The notes beneath the pieces were generated by a model. The model was not told the DNA's origin. It did not search any database and saw only the letters and a list, made by a program, of their open reading frames with translations. The position numbers and the translations under genes are program-made. 64,000 bases of DNA. Source: Zymoseptoria tritici IPO323 (Eukaryota > Ascomycota > Dothideomycetes > Mycosphaerellales > Mycosphaerellaceae). Positions 47,195-57,627 of this stretch are shown here, piece by piece; within the stretch, counting starts at the first letter, position 1; every line of letters begins with the position of its first letter. The DNA lies in the NCBI RefSeq assembly GCF_000219625.1, contig NC_018210.1, forward strand, positions 1,302,001 to 1,366,000. Reading direction: 5' to 3'.

Positions 47195-47520
47195 ATGGGT
47201 GGTGGTGGGACTATGAAAAGACTGCAGTGCTTTAGCGATGGCGTTCATGGAGTCGGTTCATTGGGAAGCATACAGCCATAGAATCTGCTTTCCCAGACAC
47301 TGCGCTCCGACCAAACGCATGCGTTGGAATGTGGAAGTTCGAAAACGTGCTTTCTTTGTTCTGCGTTCCAAGAATGGGAGACGGAAATAGAGTCTTTGTC
47401 TCAGAGGTGCATTCTTGGATTTCTTTGTTCCATTCTTCCGCCGTCATTGCATCGATTGCGAGCTCCTGTTTTTTCGTCATGCCTTTTCAACATTGACAGG
47501 AAAAGTTCAAGCTTAACAAA
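47195..47520. other. Short intergenic spacer
   Basis: About 325 bp between two same-strand genes. Nothing recognisable; presumably a terminator and the next promoter. Confidence 0.5.
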
Positions 47521-48579
47521 ATGCCGTCGTACCAATTGCGAAAGTCGCCGACACCATCAAAGAGGAGAGCGGAGTCTGAAGAGGCGGAGCAAACAATGCA
47601 AGCGGTGAAGAGGCAGCGTTTGTCGCCAGTACCGACGGGAAAGGAGGAGATCGTGTTGAACGCGGAAGAGAGGAAGGGGAAGACACCACAAACGAAGCGC
47701 AGCAGGCCTGCGAAGAGGCGAACGCGCAAAGACTCTGGCACTGTATTGCCTACGACAGACCTTCAAGTCACTCCACCTACCGCTGAGCAAGGTAGTCTGC
47801 CAGCGACCACATCCGATACCGCTCTGCCTACCATTGAGCAAGGCAGTCTGGTATCTTCCAAACCGACTCCGCAAACCATACCTATGCCGCAGAAGAAGCC
47901 TCTGCTAAGGAGGCCCTCCAAAGTCAGCACTCCTTCAGCTCCTCCCGCCAGGACCGACAATTCTCATTCAAACCCCACGATCCGACCCTCCACCCACCGC
48001 CCATCAATCGACATCCACAAAACTCGCGCAGCAGCCAGCTCCCGTGGCCCTCAACTCACGCCGAACGGCCTCGGTATCGATCTAAGCCCAGGCAGCCTCT
48101 CGTCTCCCGAGACGCCAGATGCGCTGCAGAACCTACCTCCACTGATTGGCGGTATTCCCTCCCCGACCAAACACATAACCTACCTTGAGAAACGTATCCG
48201 CCGTGGGAAATCTCCGCCCTGCTACTGGCCTTTCGACATCGTGTCGGGAGGTAAACCGCCCAATCTCGGACCGGAGGAGGAGAAGTTTTGGATGGAGAGG
48301 GCAGGATACCAGGCGTTGCATACGAAGACGTTTGTGACGTGTGGATTGCCGGATCGGTACGGGAAGATGTGGAGGTGTCCGAGGGTTTTGGTGGAAGGGT
48401 GGGGGGAGGTCGGATGGAAGAGCGAAAGGAGGAGGGGGAGGGACGGTGTGGGGAGGAGAGAAGGGAAGGTTGTGAGCCCGAGGACGTTTCCGAATATGGA
48501 CCAGCAGACGGAGGAGGAGTATCGGGCTTTTGAGAGGGATGTGGAGGTGCTGCTGAAGGCTCTCGAAGGTGGAAAGTGA
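47521..48579 (+). CDS. Hypothetical basic protein, 352 residues
   Basis: No family recognised. The single exon encodes a Lys/Arg-, Pro- and Ser-rich disordered N-terminal half with likely nuclear signals (TKRSRPAKRRTRKDS), including a small internal repeat (TAEQGSLPATTSDTALPTIEQGSL). From about residue 205 the sequence becomes ordered: PPLIGGIPSPTKHITYLEKR, SPPCYWPFDIVSGGKPPNLG, EEEKFWMERAGYQALHTKTF and MWRCPRVLVEGWGEVGW. This half has conserved-looking aromatic residues and ends in a helix (EEEYRAFERDVEVLLKALEG). A 215-codon frame on the opposite strand (48056-48703) is a mirror of the coding bias. Nuclear location is an inference from the basic clusters. Confidence 0.6.
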   Translation: MPSYQLRKSPTPSKRRAESEEAEQTMQAVKRQRLSPVPTGKEEIVLNAEERKGKTPQTKRSRPAKRRTRKDSGTVLPTTDLQVTPPTAEQGSLPATTSDTALPTIEQGSLVSSKPTPQTIPMPQKKPLLRRPSKVSTPSAPPARTDNSHSNPTIRPSTHRPSIDIHKTRAAASSRGPQLTPNGLGIDLSPGSLSSPETPDALQNLPPLIGGIPSPTKHITYLEKRIRRGKSPPCYWPFDIVSGGKPPNLGPEEEKFWMERAGYQALHTKTFVTCGLPDRYGKMWRCPRVLVEGWGEVGWKSERRRGRDGVGRREGKVVSPRTFPNMDQQTEEEYRAFERDVEVLLKALEGGK

Positions 48580-49722
48580 AATGGGCTTTAGGAGATACTG
48601 CGGAGGGTGGTGGTGATGTCGCCGTGCTGAACAGGATAGCGGAAGCAGTGCTGCGGTACAAAGATGTGCCCAGCCGATGACGGAGGCTGTCTTCGATCTT
48701 CAAGTGTACTTATGCAAGCACCTTCCCCACCAACGACGCCCATCGAAGACACCTCCGTCTCACAAAGAAGCACACAAAACAAAGTGATGCGTAACGACGT
48801 CTTCGCACTTGGCAATGTAAGGCTCAGATGTCGCAACCCGTGAAGATGTAAGGGTTCAGGTTGTCGCAGACTGTGAAGATGTCGTCGCCTTTTCTCCCCG
48901 CTGACGTCGCGCGACTGGGGTCCTCTCGTTCGAAGCGCAGAGCTGAATCCTTGTCCCACAACGTCATGTATCCATTTTCTTCACAGGATGAGCCGGTCTG
49001 ATGCCGTGCATCGAGAATGTGCATCGGGAAGATGCATTTGCGAGGCGAGGTATTGCGTCTGCAAGGGTGACGACGGTGAGCCGTTCAACGCTTTTGATTT
49101 AGAACAGACCGCATGAGATTGGAGAAGAATTCATGCAGGAAAGACGAAGCGAGTCGTCTGACGATGTTTGATACATTATTCGCAAGCACCTTCTATCAAG
49201 GTGTGCGTTGGGTGTGGTAGGTGGGTATTAATTGTGTTGTGTCGCGACGCTGCTTGCAGCCCAGCCTGACTTGTTCCACGGTTCCAATGCTGCTCAGGAC
49301 AAGGCAATCCATGATCGGACGAGTCGAGCCAAGATCTCCTCGTAAGGAAACGCAAGGCTCCCATGCTCGTCATTGTCGGTGCACTGCTGTCCTTTGAGGT
49401 GGTGTATTGGAGGACTAGGGCGGTGCCGCTAGTAGCAGTCTGGCGGAAGTGCTGTATAGGCGGCATGGCGAACGCAACGGGGCATTGCTATGAGACTGGC
49501 GAAGAACGCATCGATAGCTCATCGAAGAGGATGGCAATAATGGCTAGTGCTCCGGATCAAATGCGCCGAAGTGATTGAGCATCCATGAGGAGCGTCGTCG
49601 TGCGCGTGTGCATGATCAGAGGCAGTGAATCGAAGTGGCCGAGTAGTGCATAAGATCGCCTTGCGCCGTCCGCATTGATATGCTTGAATTGAATAAATTT
49701 CCAGATCCCATGGGTGATACGT
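48580..49722. other. Intergenic region of about 1.1 kb
   Basis: No gene supported. A short imprecise direct repeat (CGTGAAGATGTAAGGGTTCAGG and CTGTGAAGATGTCG-type blocks near 48840-48880) is visible. Frames are short and on both strands. Confidence 0.5.
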
Positions 49723-49968
49723 TCAAGGTTTCTTCATGATCGAAAGCCGCCGCAGTCCAGTCTTGAGCGGGTTCATCGGCGCGCTGTGATACGTCGGGCT
49801 CGTCGGCGAGCTCGACTTGGAGCTGGCAGTCGTGTTGAGGCTGTCCTGTGATCCAGTCCTCGAACGATGCGCGGCTAGGACATCTTCCAGACTGACGTTC
49901 TCGCGGGAGTAAGGCAAATCGCGGGTGTCGAGAATTTCGACGAATTTGCTGGACGCCATTCTTGCCAT
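49723..49968 (-). CDS. Small conserved-looking fungal protein
   Basis: A single-exon protein of 81 residues from ATG 49968, or 78 from ATG 49959. The start SSKFVEILDTRDLPYSREN followed by VSLEDVLAAHRSR and a Ser/Thr/Pro-rich stretch, then a closing basic LKTGLRRLSIMKKP, resembles small uncharacterised ascomycete proteins that I recall having the same layout; I cannot name one. No signal peptide or membrane helix. The C-terminal RRLS could be a kinase-type phosphosite (inference). The 1.1-kb and 1.8-kb flanks are empty. Codon use is like that of its neighbours. Confidence 0.5.
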   Translation of the reverse strand: MARMASSKFVEILDTRDLPYSRENVSLEDVLAAHRSRTGSQDSLNTTASSKSSSPTSPTYHSAPMNPLKTGLRRLSIMKKP

Positions 49969-51762
49969 ATGCAATTCTGATGTGTGGAGGCGTTTGGATT
50001 GGAGGGTGCAAAATGTGGTCGTAGCGTGCGTCCGATGAAATGAGCTCTGCCACGAGGTTGTCGAATATATATCAGTCGCGTCGAGACGTGGCAGGGACGT
50101 GGCCAGACAGTCGATCGATGTCTGAGGCCGGTGACGATGTAAACAACGGTTGAAACAAACGTCTCAAGCAGAGAAGGGCGCGCGTCAACGGGGAGGCACA
50201 CGATACAAATACTCACACGACGTACCTTTAAGACCTCCCGTTCGAGAACCCCACTCGTGGTTCACCAAGCAGGGAGGGTCCAAGTGTCGAAGTCTCATCT
50301 CTTCCTGCAAGACCCCTGGAACTGCACTGTCGGACTCAGGCGTAAGGTTGGGTCCGGTCGGTGCTCTTGTCTGCTGTCACTTTCCCATTCTGGTGAAGAC
50401 TTGCCGAGTTCGACTGGACGCGACGCTACGGCACCCTGATTCTACTTCTAGCGTGCGCCACAGATCGAGGAGCCGAGAACGCCAGAAGCCCCCCGTCTTA
50501 CGAATCACGATGCGGACACATTGCGAAGGCTCAGGGAGAAGTCTTTTCTGCGATTATCATGCAGTACGAACCTACTCGCTGCGATGGACAACGAATCTGC
50601 GACGACGACGATGACCTCTGAACTTCTTCGCTCGATCACGTTGCACAACCCCGACGTTGATCCGCCGATCGCTGGGGTAGAAACCTCGATGTACAGGGGT
50701 AATAGATGAAATGGAAGCATTTGTCGCATCGTCGCGATCCTTTCCGACCACTGTATAGTGCATAAGCAAGCACCACCTGACCTCTCATCGACTCATCGAG
50801 CTCCATGCGACTCTTCGTCGACACATCGGTCGACTCGTGGCGAGGCGGTGAACGGATCCGCGAAGGCAACCCCTCATGTCAGATGTCACCTGTCGTCTGT
50901 CACCAGACGTGAGATCTTACGATGGGAAACTATCGGGTAATTTTTGCAGCTCACGCGACCATATGCGCGTCGTGCATAGGCTCGGGGTGTGTGGCCAGGT
51001 CGGATCCGCGCGCACAAATCACATTGCATCTCTGCAGTCAACCGTTCTAGCGTGTGAAGCTACTTTAGAGGTCGTCTGCCGGAAGCGGAGAGCTCGTAGC
51101 GAACATGTTCTATCGGCCGGCTTCGGCATACTTGCACGATTGTACCGAAAGCTGCTTGTGAAGTTGTGCTGAGTCGAGACTTTCGGCACACAGCTGGTTG
51201 TCCAAGAGCCCTCGTCGACCGCGTGTTGCCTGCAGGCACCACTTTGAGACATCGATACTGACAGCTGTTCTCGCCGAAAGTGGTGAAAGTGCTGGACGGA
51301 ACCGAGATCACAAGTCCATGCTCCCCCTCGTTCGAAGATCAATCTAGACGATCCCCTCAGTCCCTCACAACCAAGATCTGCTCTCTCAACGGCGAAAATC
51401 GTCTGGACCAAACCTCAAATCATGGAAGCCGAAAAAGGAGGGGTCCGAAGATTGAACGTCCCGAAACTCTTCTCGCGAGAAGCTCTTTCGTGGCTGGACG
51501 GTGGCGACTTGGCTCAACCAAGTCTCCCACCCGCCGGAGCGACTGACATCGTTCTCCAAGATTAGATGTCTGAACTATTGACACGCGGTGCGAAGCTAGA
51601 GCGCGGCCAGTTCGCGGCTTCCTGAAGAAGGCAGTGGAAGTCGGTAGGGAAAATCAGGGGTGGCATTTGAATTGTGTTCCTGGAAGTTTGTTGCAGATGC
51701 GGCGTGGCGTGGTGGTTTTGATCCTTGTCAGCAGAAGAGTCTGGACTCCGGACGTGCATTGG
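49969..51762. other. Intergenic region of about 1.8 kb left of the TIR element
   Basis: Numerous short frames on both strands, none with a recognisable domain. No clear repeat. The promoter of the small 49.7-kb gene should be at the left end. Confidence 0.5.
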
Positions 51763-52199
51763 TACGGCGGTTCAAATAGCCCACTCCGCCAAATTCGAAC
51801 TTTTTCCGAATCTGTAGAACCGGCAGTGCGCGACGTCTTTAATATGTGGAAGAGAGCCTTGTACATTCCCCGCCGTGCGTTTACAATATATAATAATAAG
51901 CTACCTTTTCGTATTATAGATTTCTAAATTAAAAAATATCTACCTTGCTATCGTAGTTCTTCGAGGTGCGTCGTTACGTCGGTCGCGATCCTTGTTGTAC
52001 CGGTAGGCCTATAAAGTTCGAAGTTCAAATTCTGCGATAATATAACCTCGCAAGCTACAACGACTTTAAAGAGGAAATAAATTATTTCTCTTACGATAAC
52101 AACTAAGTTTAGAAGGCAGGCTAAACTATATAAAAGCTTGCGGCGACCTAGGGCGTAAAACTTTCGAATTTGGCGGGGTGGGCCATTTGAAGCTCCGTC
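51763..52199. mobile_element. MITE-like DNA-transposon remnant with terminal inverted repeats and RIP-like core
   Basis: The left end (51765-51800) and the reverse complement of the right end (52197-52162) match at about 31 of 36 positions, with the inner 30 bases matching at 27. The shared core reads CCGCCAAATTCGAA. Two of the three inner differences are G:C to A:T transitions on the left copy (TG to TA, C to T). The interior, mainly 51880-52140, is much richer in A/T and TpA than anything else in the window and has no open frame. A TA dinucleotide lies just outside the left end and TC outside the right, so a TA target duplication, as in Tc1/mariner elements, is possible but not intact. At 437 bp with no transposase it fits a MITE or an internally deleted, RIP-mutated copy. 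Confidence 0.7.
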
Positions 52200-53030
52200 A
52201 TTGGTAGAGGTGAGGCAGTCCCAAGCTCAACGTGAGGAAGTGTACGACAATTCGCAAGCTGCCAATGATCAACACCGCATATCAATATATCAATGCATGA
52301 ATGCATGGCAGTCAACATCGAAAACCGAGCTCTCGCATCGAGACTAGGAAGAAGTCTCTGAAATGAAGAGATCCACAACATCTCGTACTTCAGATCTCGA
52401 AGATCTGGAACTTTACGACCAGGGATGTCAAAATCGGTAAAACGAAGCAGGCATCGACACGAGTGGGATCATGGATTGCATTGTTGCACGGCAGGGTTGC
52501 ACGGATGTCGTTCGCTGGCGTGTGCTCAATGCAAGTCGTGCCGATTGATCTTTGCATGCGGTGAGACGGTGAGACGATGAGAGGCTCATCCTCCGCTCGC
52601 AGATTCTTCATTGAACGTGTCGCATGCTGCTGGACAACATTTAGACTGGAGGAGCCGCGATACCATCGATGCGAAGAGTTCTGTTTCTTCCGAGCATGAA
52701 GTCATTTTTGTCATCGAGCGCTATCTGTTGCTCAGAGTGGCATTGTCGAGCGTGAGCGCCCAAGTCACACCCCAACCCACTCGAAGACATCTTCAAGGCA
52801 ATGATATGGTATATTGCCTTGATGAAAAGATGCCTGAAGAGATTGCTGGCATGTCTATCCGTGGAGGCACGGTGAAGAACAGCCTCGGCTCCCTCTCTCG
52901 GTTGTGTCCGGCTCAGCTTGCCAACCACCACTCCGACCTCACGTCCAACATGAGATCGTCAATATACTAACAATCCAGATTTCTGTATCGTGTACCTAAA
53001 TATATCAGTTCCTGATCATCGATTGCAAAC
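52200..53030. other. Intergenic region upstream of the SDR gene
   Basis: About 830 bp. A frame at 52611-52970 has no domain and lies in probable promoter or leader DNA. A small repeat of ATGCATGAATGCATG type is near 52292. No gene supported. Confidence 0.5.
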
Positions 53031-54189
53031 ATGGCTTCCGCCGCACCAAAGAAGCGTCTTCAACAGCTGAGCGAGCACCTCGTGAACCGACCGAGGAGCA
53101 TCGGCAACTCATTCGAAGACCTTCCCAATATCCCTATGGTAGCAGGAGATTCGATTGGACCGTAAGTGATGAGAAGAACTTCGCGAGCATTCAAGTGATA
53201 GCAAATCGAAGCCTTGATCCTCTCGCCATCAGCATTGAACACGAAACTAATCATTTTTACAGGCGAGCAAAGGGCAAAGTCGTCATCATTACTGGCTGCA
53301 ACTCACCTCTGGGTATCGGACGAGCGTCAGCCCACCACTTCGCCAACAACGGTGCCAAAGCCATTTACATTTGCGACCTGAACACCGAGCACCTCGACAA
53401 GCACAAGCGTGAGATTGAGCAGAAGTATCCCGGAACGGAAGTTCATCCTAGGCAGGTCGACGCAGGAGAGGAGAGCGATGTTGCAAAGGTTGTGGACGAT
53501 GCGTTGGAGAAGTACGGACAGCTGGGTACGCTTTCGTGTTGTCTTCAATTGACGACACACTTGCTGATAGATTGTAGATGTCTTCTTCGCAAACGCCGGC
53601 ATCAGCGTGACCATGGGCAGCGTCCTCGACGGCTCAGCTCAAGACTTCATGCAGGTGATGAAGATCAACTCTCTCAGGTACGCCTTCCTTCTCATCAAAA
53701 CCCAATGCAACCTACTAACCTCCCCACGCCAGTGTCTTCCTCGCCGTCAAGCACGGCGCTCGCGGCATGCTCAAAACCTCCGCCACAAAAAAGTACCCCG
53801 GCGGCTCCATCGTCTCCGTCGCCTCCTCGGCCGGTATGCGCTCCAACGCCGGCGCGACCGACTACTCCGCCTCCAAAGCAGCCGTCATCTCCATCATGCA
53901 GACTTCCGCCTACCAACTCTCGGGAACCGGAATCCGCTGCAACGCCATCTGTCCCGGAATCATTGAGACAGGCATGACGGCGCCGATGTACGAGATGGCG
54001 CGTGCGAGGGGTTCAGAGAGCAAGATTGGGCAGTTGAACCCGTTGATGAGAGGAGGTGTTGCAGATGAGGTCGCCCGCGTGGCGTTGTTTTTGGGGAGTG
54101 AGGAGGCGAGTTATGTTAATGGGCAGGCGTGGGCCGTATGCGGCGGTTTGACCGCCGGTCATCCGTTTGTGCCGGGGAAGATTGCTTGA
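53031..54189 (+). CDS. Short-chain dehydrogenase/reductase (SDR), classical type
   Basis: Exons 53031-53161, 53263-53525, 53578-53677 and 53733-54189 give 316 residues. The Rossmann motif reads VVIITGCNSPLGIGRA, then ICDLN, the structural FANAGIS, the catalytic Ser in SIVSVASSAGM and Tyr/Lys in DYSASKAAV, followed by CPGIIETGM. All residues for NAD(P)-dependent oxidoreduction are present. An acidic residue after beta-2 (CDLN) suggests NAD(H) preference; the substrate cannot be read. An N-terminal extension of about 45 residues precedes the fold. The three introns (101, 52 and 55 bp) have GT-AG ends and restore the conserved NAG and helix-4 motifs. The gene converges on an MCH1-like transporter 88 bp away, which does not by itself link their functions. 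Confidence 0.9.
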
Positions 54190-54277
54190 TCAAAGGGCGG
54201 TTGTATAGTGTTGATAAATACGAAGCGATGCATTAGGGAGTTGTGGAATCTGTTCTTGCATTGGAACCTGTTCTTGA

Positions 54278-56119
54278 TCATACTGCAACTCCTCGTCTCG
54301 ACCACCCGCCAGGCCCTCGCCATGCATAAAACCACAACCCACACGCCACCCACACGCAAACCGCCATCGCCCAAAACGTCGGCGCATAGCAACTTGTCCC
54401 ATAACAAAGCCGATCCTGCCCATCCCCTGCGCCCTCCAAAGTATCATGTTCCGCCGCGTACTGATACACCCCGGAATAAATCAGTCCCCAAACGGTCGCT
54501 CCAAACGCCGGCACCGTCGCGCAGATACCCCAATTCGTGCCGAAGTTTTCCACGCCCCAGATCACACTGACAATGATGGGCGTGAGACTGAACGCCGCGC
54601 CGTAACCCGCGCCAATGAATGCAGAGACCAACCAGAATCGATCGCCGTGGCCTTGCACGAAGCCGCTGGCGAGGATGAGTTGTCCGATGGACATGAGAAT
54701 GCAGAAGGCGATGAGGAAGGTGATGCGGGAGATTTGGAGGCCGCGTTTGGGTTCCGTGAGGGGTGGGAGGGAGGCCATGCTGTTGGCGATTGAGTTTGGG
54801 CCGCGGCGATGTTGATGGGGTGGCGTTGTGGGAGCGAGGATGTCTGTTAGAGTGCCGGTGAGGATACGGGCGACTGTACTCATTATGGCGACGATGGAGA
54901 CGTGCGTCGCGGCTGTGGTGTGTTGAGAGCCTTCCGGGAGCGAAACAGGAGGGTAGAGAGTATCGATGATGGTGCCTAAGTTGTTGATGAAGGCTTCGCC
55001 GGGTCCGGTCACGAGAAAGAAGCCTGCAGCGAGCCACCACATTGTGTGGTCGGAGAGGAAGCGACGGGTCTCGGCGTTAAGGAGCCAGGTCTTCATGCGC
55101 TGCTCTTCTGTCAGGCGGGTTTTGCGCTCGACCGCTTCTCGATGCGTGTCGCTCATGTCTTCTTCGGATACGGTACCGTAGCCATTCTGGACAGGGACAC
55201 CAGGGCGGTGGAAGAATTGACTGTCCTCAAGAAGTCCACTCTGTTCCAATTCCTCGACAGCCGCTTCGATCAGGTCCTCCTCGCCAACGATGCGGAGTGC
55301 AAAGAAGCCAACGATGCCCGTGCTGAGGAGGAAGCAGCCCAGAAAGATGAAGAAGCGGAACACATCGACATCTCCCTTTCGTCCATCCGGTAGCGGCTCG
55401 TACAGAAGACGACTTCCAACTTGCGACTGCCACATCCCACTCAACCCGAAGCATGCAATTGGAAGAGCCAGTGCGATGCCCTTGTATTTGCCACGTCCGA
55501 AGTTCTTCGCGCAGGTTGTCACCGCAGACAAGTACATGCATGATGTTCCTGAACCAATGAAGATGAACGAGACAATCATGATCCAGTATGGCCAGCCCTC
55601 TGGCTGAGGACCACTTTGGTACGCGAACGCTGCCAACAGATATCCCAAGCCAAAGAACACACCCGCAAGTAGAGATGGTATACCGGGACCAAAGCGGTCG
55701 CACATGATTCCCCATAGCGGTACGGGTAGGTACATGGCCAGCTCAGCAGTGATGGAGACTCCATTGACCTGCAGCTGGCTGTAGTGTAGTCGACGCTGGA
55801 ATAATGGAGCGTATAACGAGTACGCTGTGATCGATCCCGCTCCGAGGGTATTGATGAGAGCCCACGCGAAGCTACCATATCGTAGCACTTCTCTCTTCAT
55901 CCTCTTTCTGTCGTTGTCCACAATCCCTTCTGCCACATCCTCGAAGAAGCTGCCTGCATAACTCCTGTCTTGGCTCTGCCGCCCGCTACTTTCGCCGTTG
56001 TCGTCTACGTTGAGGAGGAGTGGTCTGCCTCCAGGATGGTAGTCCAGCTTGTCAATCTCTCCTCCGCCGCTCTTCTTGCCGCTGCGGGTGCTGGACGGTC
56101 GACTCGTGGATCGAGCCAT
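54278..56119 (-). CDS. MCH1: MFS transporter, MCH1-like (monocarboxylate-porter-type)
   Basis: A single-exon 613-residue protein with twelve predicted membrane segments. An Arg/Ser-rich cytosolic N-terminus of about 85 residues is followed by YGSFAWALINTLGAGSITAY, LWGIMCDRFGPGIPSLLAG and SGTSCMYLSAVTTCAKNFG. The long central loop, about residues 270-360, contains an acidic stretch (EEDLIEAAVEELEQSG). The second half resumes at HTMWWLAAGFFLVTGPGEAF and includes SRITFLIAFCILMSIGQLIL. It resembles fungal Mch1 and plant nodulin-like proteins. Yeast Mch1 sits at the vacuole and its substrate is not settled, so the transported molecule is unknown. A longer frame upstream opens on TTG; ATG 56119 is the likely start. 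Confidence 0.85.
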   Translation of the reverse strand: MARSTSRPSSTRSGKKSGGGEIDKLDYHPGGRPLLLNVDDNGESSGRQSQDRSYAGSFFEDVAEGIVDNDRKRMKREVLRYGSFAWALINTLGAGSITAYSLYAPLFQRRLHYSQLQVNGVSITAELAMYLPVPLWGIMCDRFGPGIPSLLAGVFFGLGYLLAAFAYQSGPQPEGWPYWIMIVSFIFIGSGTSCMYLSAVTTCAKNFGRGKYKGIALALPIACFGLSGMWQSQVGSRLLYEPLPDGRKGDVDVFRFFIFLGCFLLSTGIVGFFALRIVGEEDLIEAAVEELEQSGLLEDSQFFHRPGVPVQNGYGTVSEEDMSDTHREAVERKTRLTEEQRMKTWLLNAETRRFLSDHTMWWLAAGFFLVTGPGEAFINNLGTIIDTLYPPVSLPEGSQHTTAATHVSIVAIMSTVARILTGTLTDILAPTTPPHQHRRGPNSIANSMASLPPLTEPKRGLQISRITFLIAFCILMSIGQLILASGFVQGHGDRFWLVSAFIGAGYGAAFSLTPIIVSVIWGVENFGTNWGICATVPAFGATVWGLIYSGVYQYAAEHDTLEGAGDGQDRLCYGTSCYAPTFWAMAVCVWVACGLWFYAWRGPGGWSRRGVAV

Positions 56120-56718
56120 AGTGGCTGGTGGTGTCTGCAAGGGCTTCCTAGTAATAAAGCATGTCGGTCTTTCGTCGTCGTCGCACAGGTCCTACTCTTC
56201 TTCCAGGCACTCCTCCTCTCAGAGATCCGAGACTGTTCCTCGCGTGAGCACAAGAGAGGAGCTCACGCGCATGTATGTGTACGAACGCAGCTAGCTGTTG
56301 ACGACGTCACGAGCTGGCGAAGACGGACGCTCCCGTCGAGGTACCGAAATAGACTCGAGAAGCTGAGGGGAATCGTTCTCCCTCCTTCTTTCCACACCTC
56401 CATCGACATTATCGTCGGCCGCGACAACATTCTCCGGATCAGCGACGATCTGAAGCATTATCACGCACCATACATCTCCTCCATCATATCCCAGGTGGGC
56501 CCGACCAAAACGGGCAAAGATTGACTCAATGCACACGCAACTCCGCCGATGAATCAAGGTATGATAGATGTTCAGGAATGGCACGGCAGCATCACATATC
56601 GTCCTACCAAGAACCGAAGAAATCTAGCTTTGGAGGAAGTAACAAGTCTTGACCGAACCCCGTCGAATGGAAGAGTCCCTCTGCAAGCATGTTTCAACCA
56701 TCAAGATCTCTCCTCCTC
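56120..56718. other. Intergenic region upstream of the MCH1-like gene
   Basis: About 600 bp between the MCH1-like start and the stop of the next minus-strand gene. Short frames only. Confidence 0.5.
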
Positions 56719-57211
56719 TCATTCATCTTCCTCTCCCCAAGGACGACGGATCTCTTCCTCAGGCCACAGCTCCTTGACGAGCCTCTGCGCCGGCTTCCAA
56801 TCACGATCCCATGTTCCGTCCGAACTGGGCTTGGTCAGCTCATAACGATTCTCCGGAAGATTGCACCTCTGGGCATACGTACCTGACACTGATTGCGGTT
56901 CCAGCCAGCTGGCTGGCACGCAGCAGGATCGACGAGACAACGATATCATACTGCTTGCGCGCCGTCTTGCAAAAGCTGAACTTCGTCGTCTCTGGTTCGA
57001 GAATGAAGGATTCGTGGCTTTTATAGTCGCCGTTCAGGTAGATCGCCTGGTCGCTGATTTCTGGTTCCCCTTCTCTGCCACTCTTGGTGCCATATTTGGT
57101 AAGAGGAACGTCAGCGGCCTCGATGATCAGGCGTGCGTCCAACACGAGTTGTGGCCACGTCTTTTGCCAGTCGGTGGCCGAGGAAATTCTCCAGTAGTGT
57201 GTGTAGCCCAT
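56719..57211 (-). CDS. MGYTHYW-type small protein of unknown function
   Basis: Exons 57211-56883 and 56824-56719 give 144 residues. The start MGYTHYWRISSATDWQKTW and the later FSFCKTARKQYDIVVSSILL form a recognisable layout that I know from small uncharacterised proteins in fungi and bacteria that begin with MGYTHYW. No function is established to my knowledge. The second exon ends the protein (SSDGTWDRDWKPAQRLVKEL, WPEEEIRRPWGEEDE). The 58-bp intron (56825-56882, GTACGT...CCCAG) removes a frame that would otherwise run on for about ten residues. A cytosolic location is likely since no signal or membrane segment is present. Confidence 0.75.
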
Positions 57212-57627
57212 GTTGTAGACGATTTGAGTGTAATGAGACGGTCTTGATTGTACTGTTCTACCGTCTGTGAAGTCATCTTCTTATATGCTGCTGTCTTCTC
57301 ACGGCGTTGTCCACTCTGTATGGCTCTAGTGCCTCGCTGCCTGATCGCGCGAGCAAGGGGGAGATTGTGCAAGGCGGAGGTCTTCATTACCTGGCAGCTT
57401 GCCTAAAAGTTGTTATACAGGCCAACTTTAGTTCCATTGCAGCCTCCGTGCCTCGCTTGTGAGTCACGAGAATCAATGTCCTGTTGGAGTTATCGGAGCG
57501 GTGGAGCCTGAGGACGACGCTTTTGGCTAGCTGAACTCTATTCTGAAACCCTTCACCCTGTCCGCATCTGGTCACCACAACTCAGTACTGTTTCGATCGC
57601 TACACAAAGTCTGCATTGGGAAAGAAC
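57212..57627. other. Divergent spacer between MGYTHYW gene and CAP10-type gene
   Basis: About 415 bp between start codons on opposite strands. No gene. Contains both promoters. Confidence 0.5.

Noticed and set aside
48056..48703. 215-codon frame on the minus strand opposite the 352-residue orphan
   Set aside because: It lies antisense to a better-supported frame, is Pro/Ser-rich in the way expected of mirrored coding bias, and has no motif.
49969..51762. Search for CRISPR-like or regularly spaced repeats in the long intergenic stretches
   Set aside because: No regular repeat-spacer pattern was seen, and none is expected in a fungal nuclear genome.
52021..52050. B-box-like GTTCAAATTC suggesting a tRNA
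   Set aside because: No matching A-box or cloverleaf arms; the sequence is inside the A/T-rich core of the TIR element.
53195..53977. 260-codon frame read through SDR introns
   Set aside because: It begins inside intron 1 and loses the NAG and catalytic motifs; the spliced form restores all of them.
53031..56119. SDR plus MCH1-like transporter as a small metabolite cluster
   Set aside because: Only two genes, convergent, with no backbone enzyme or regulator nearby; ordinary neighbours are more likely.
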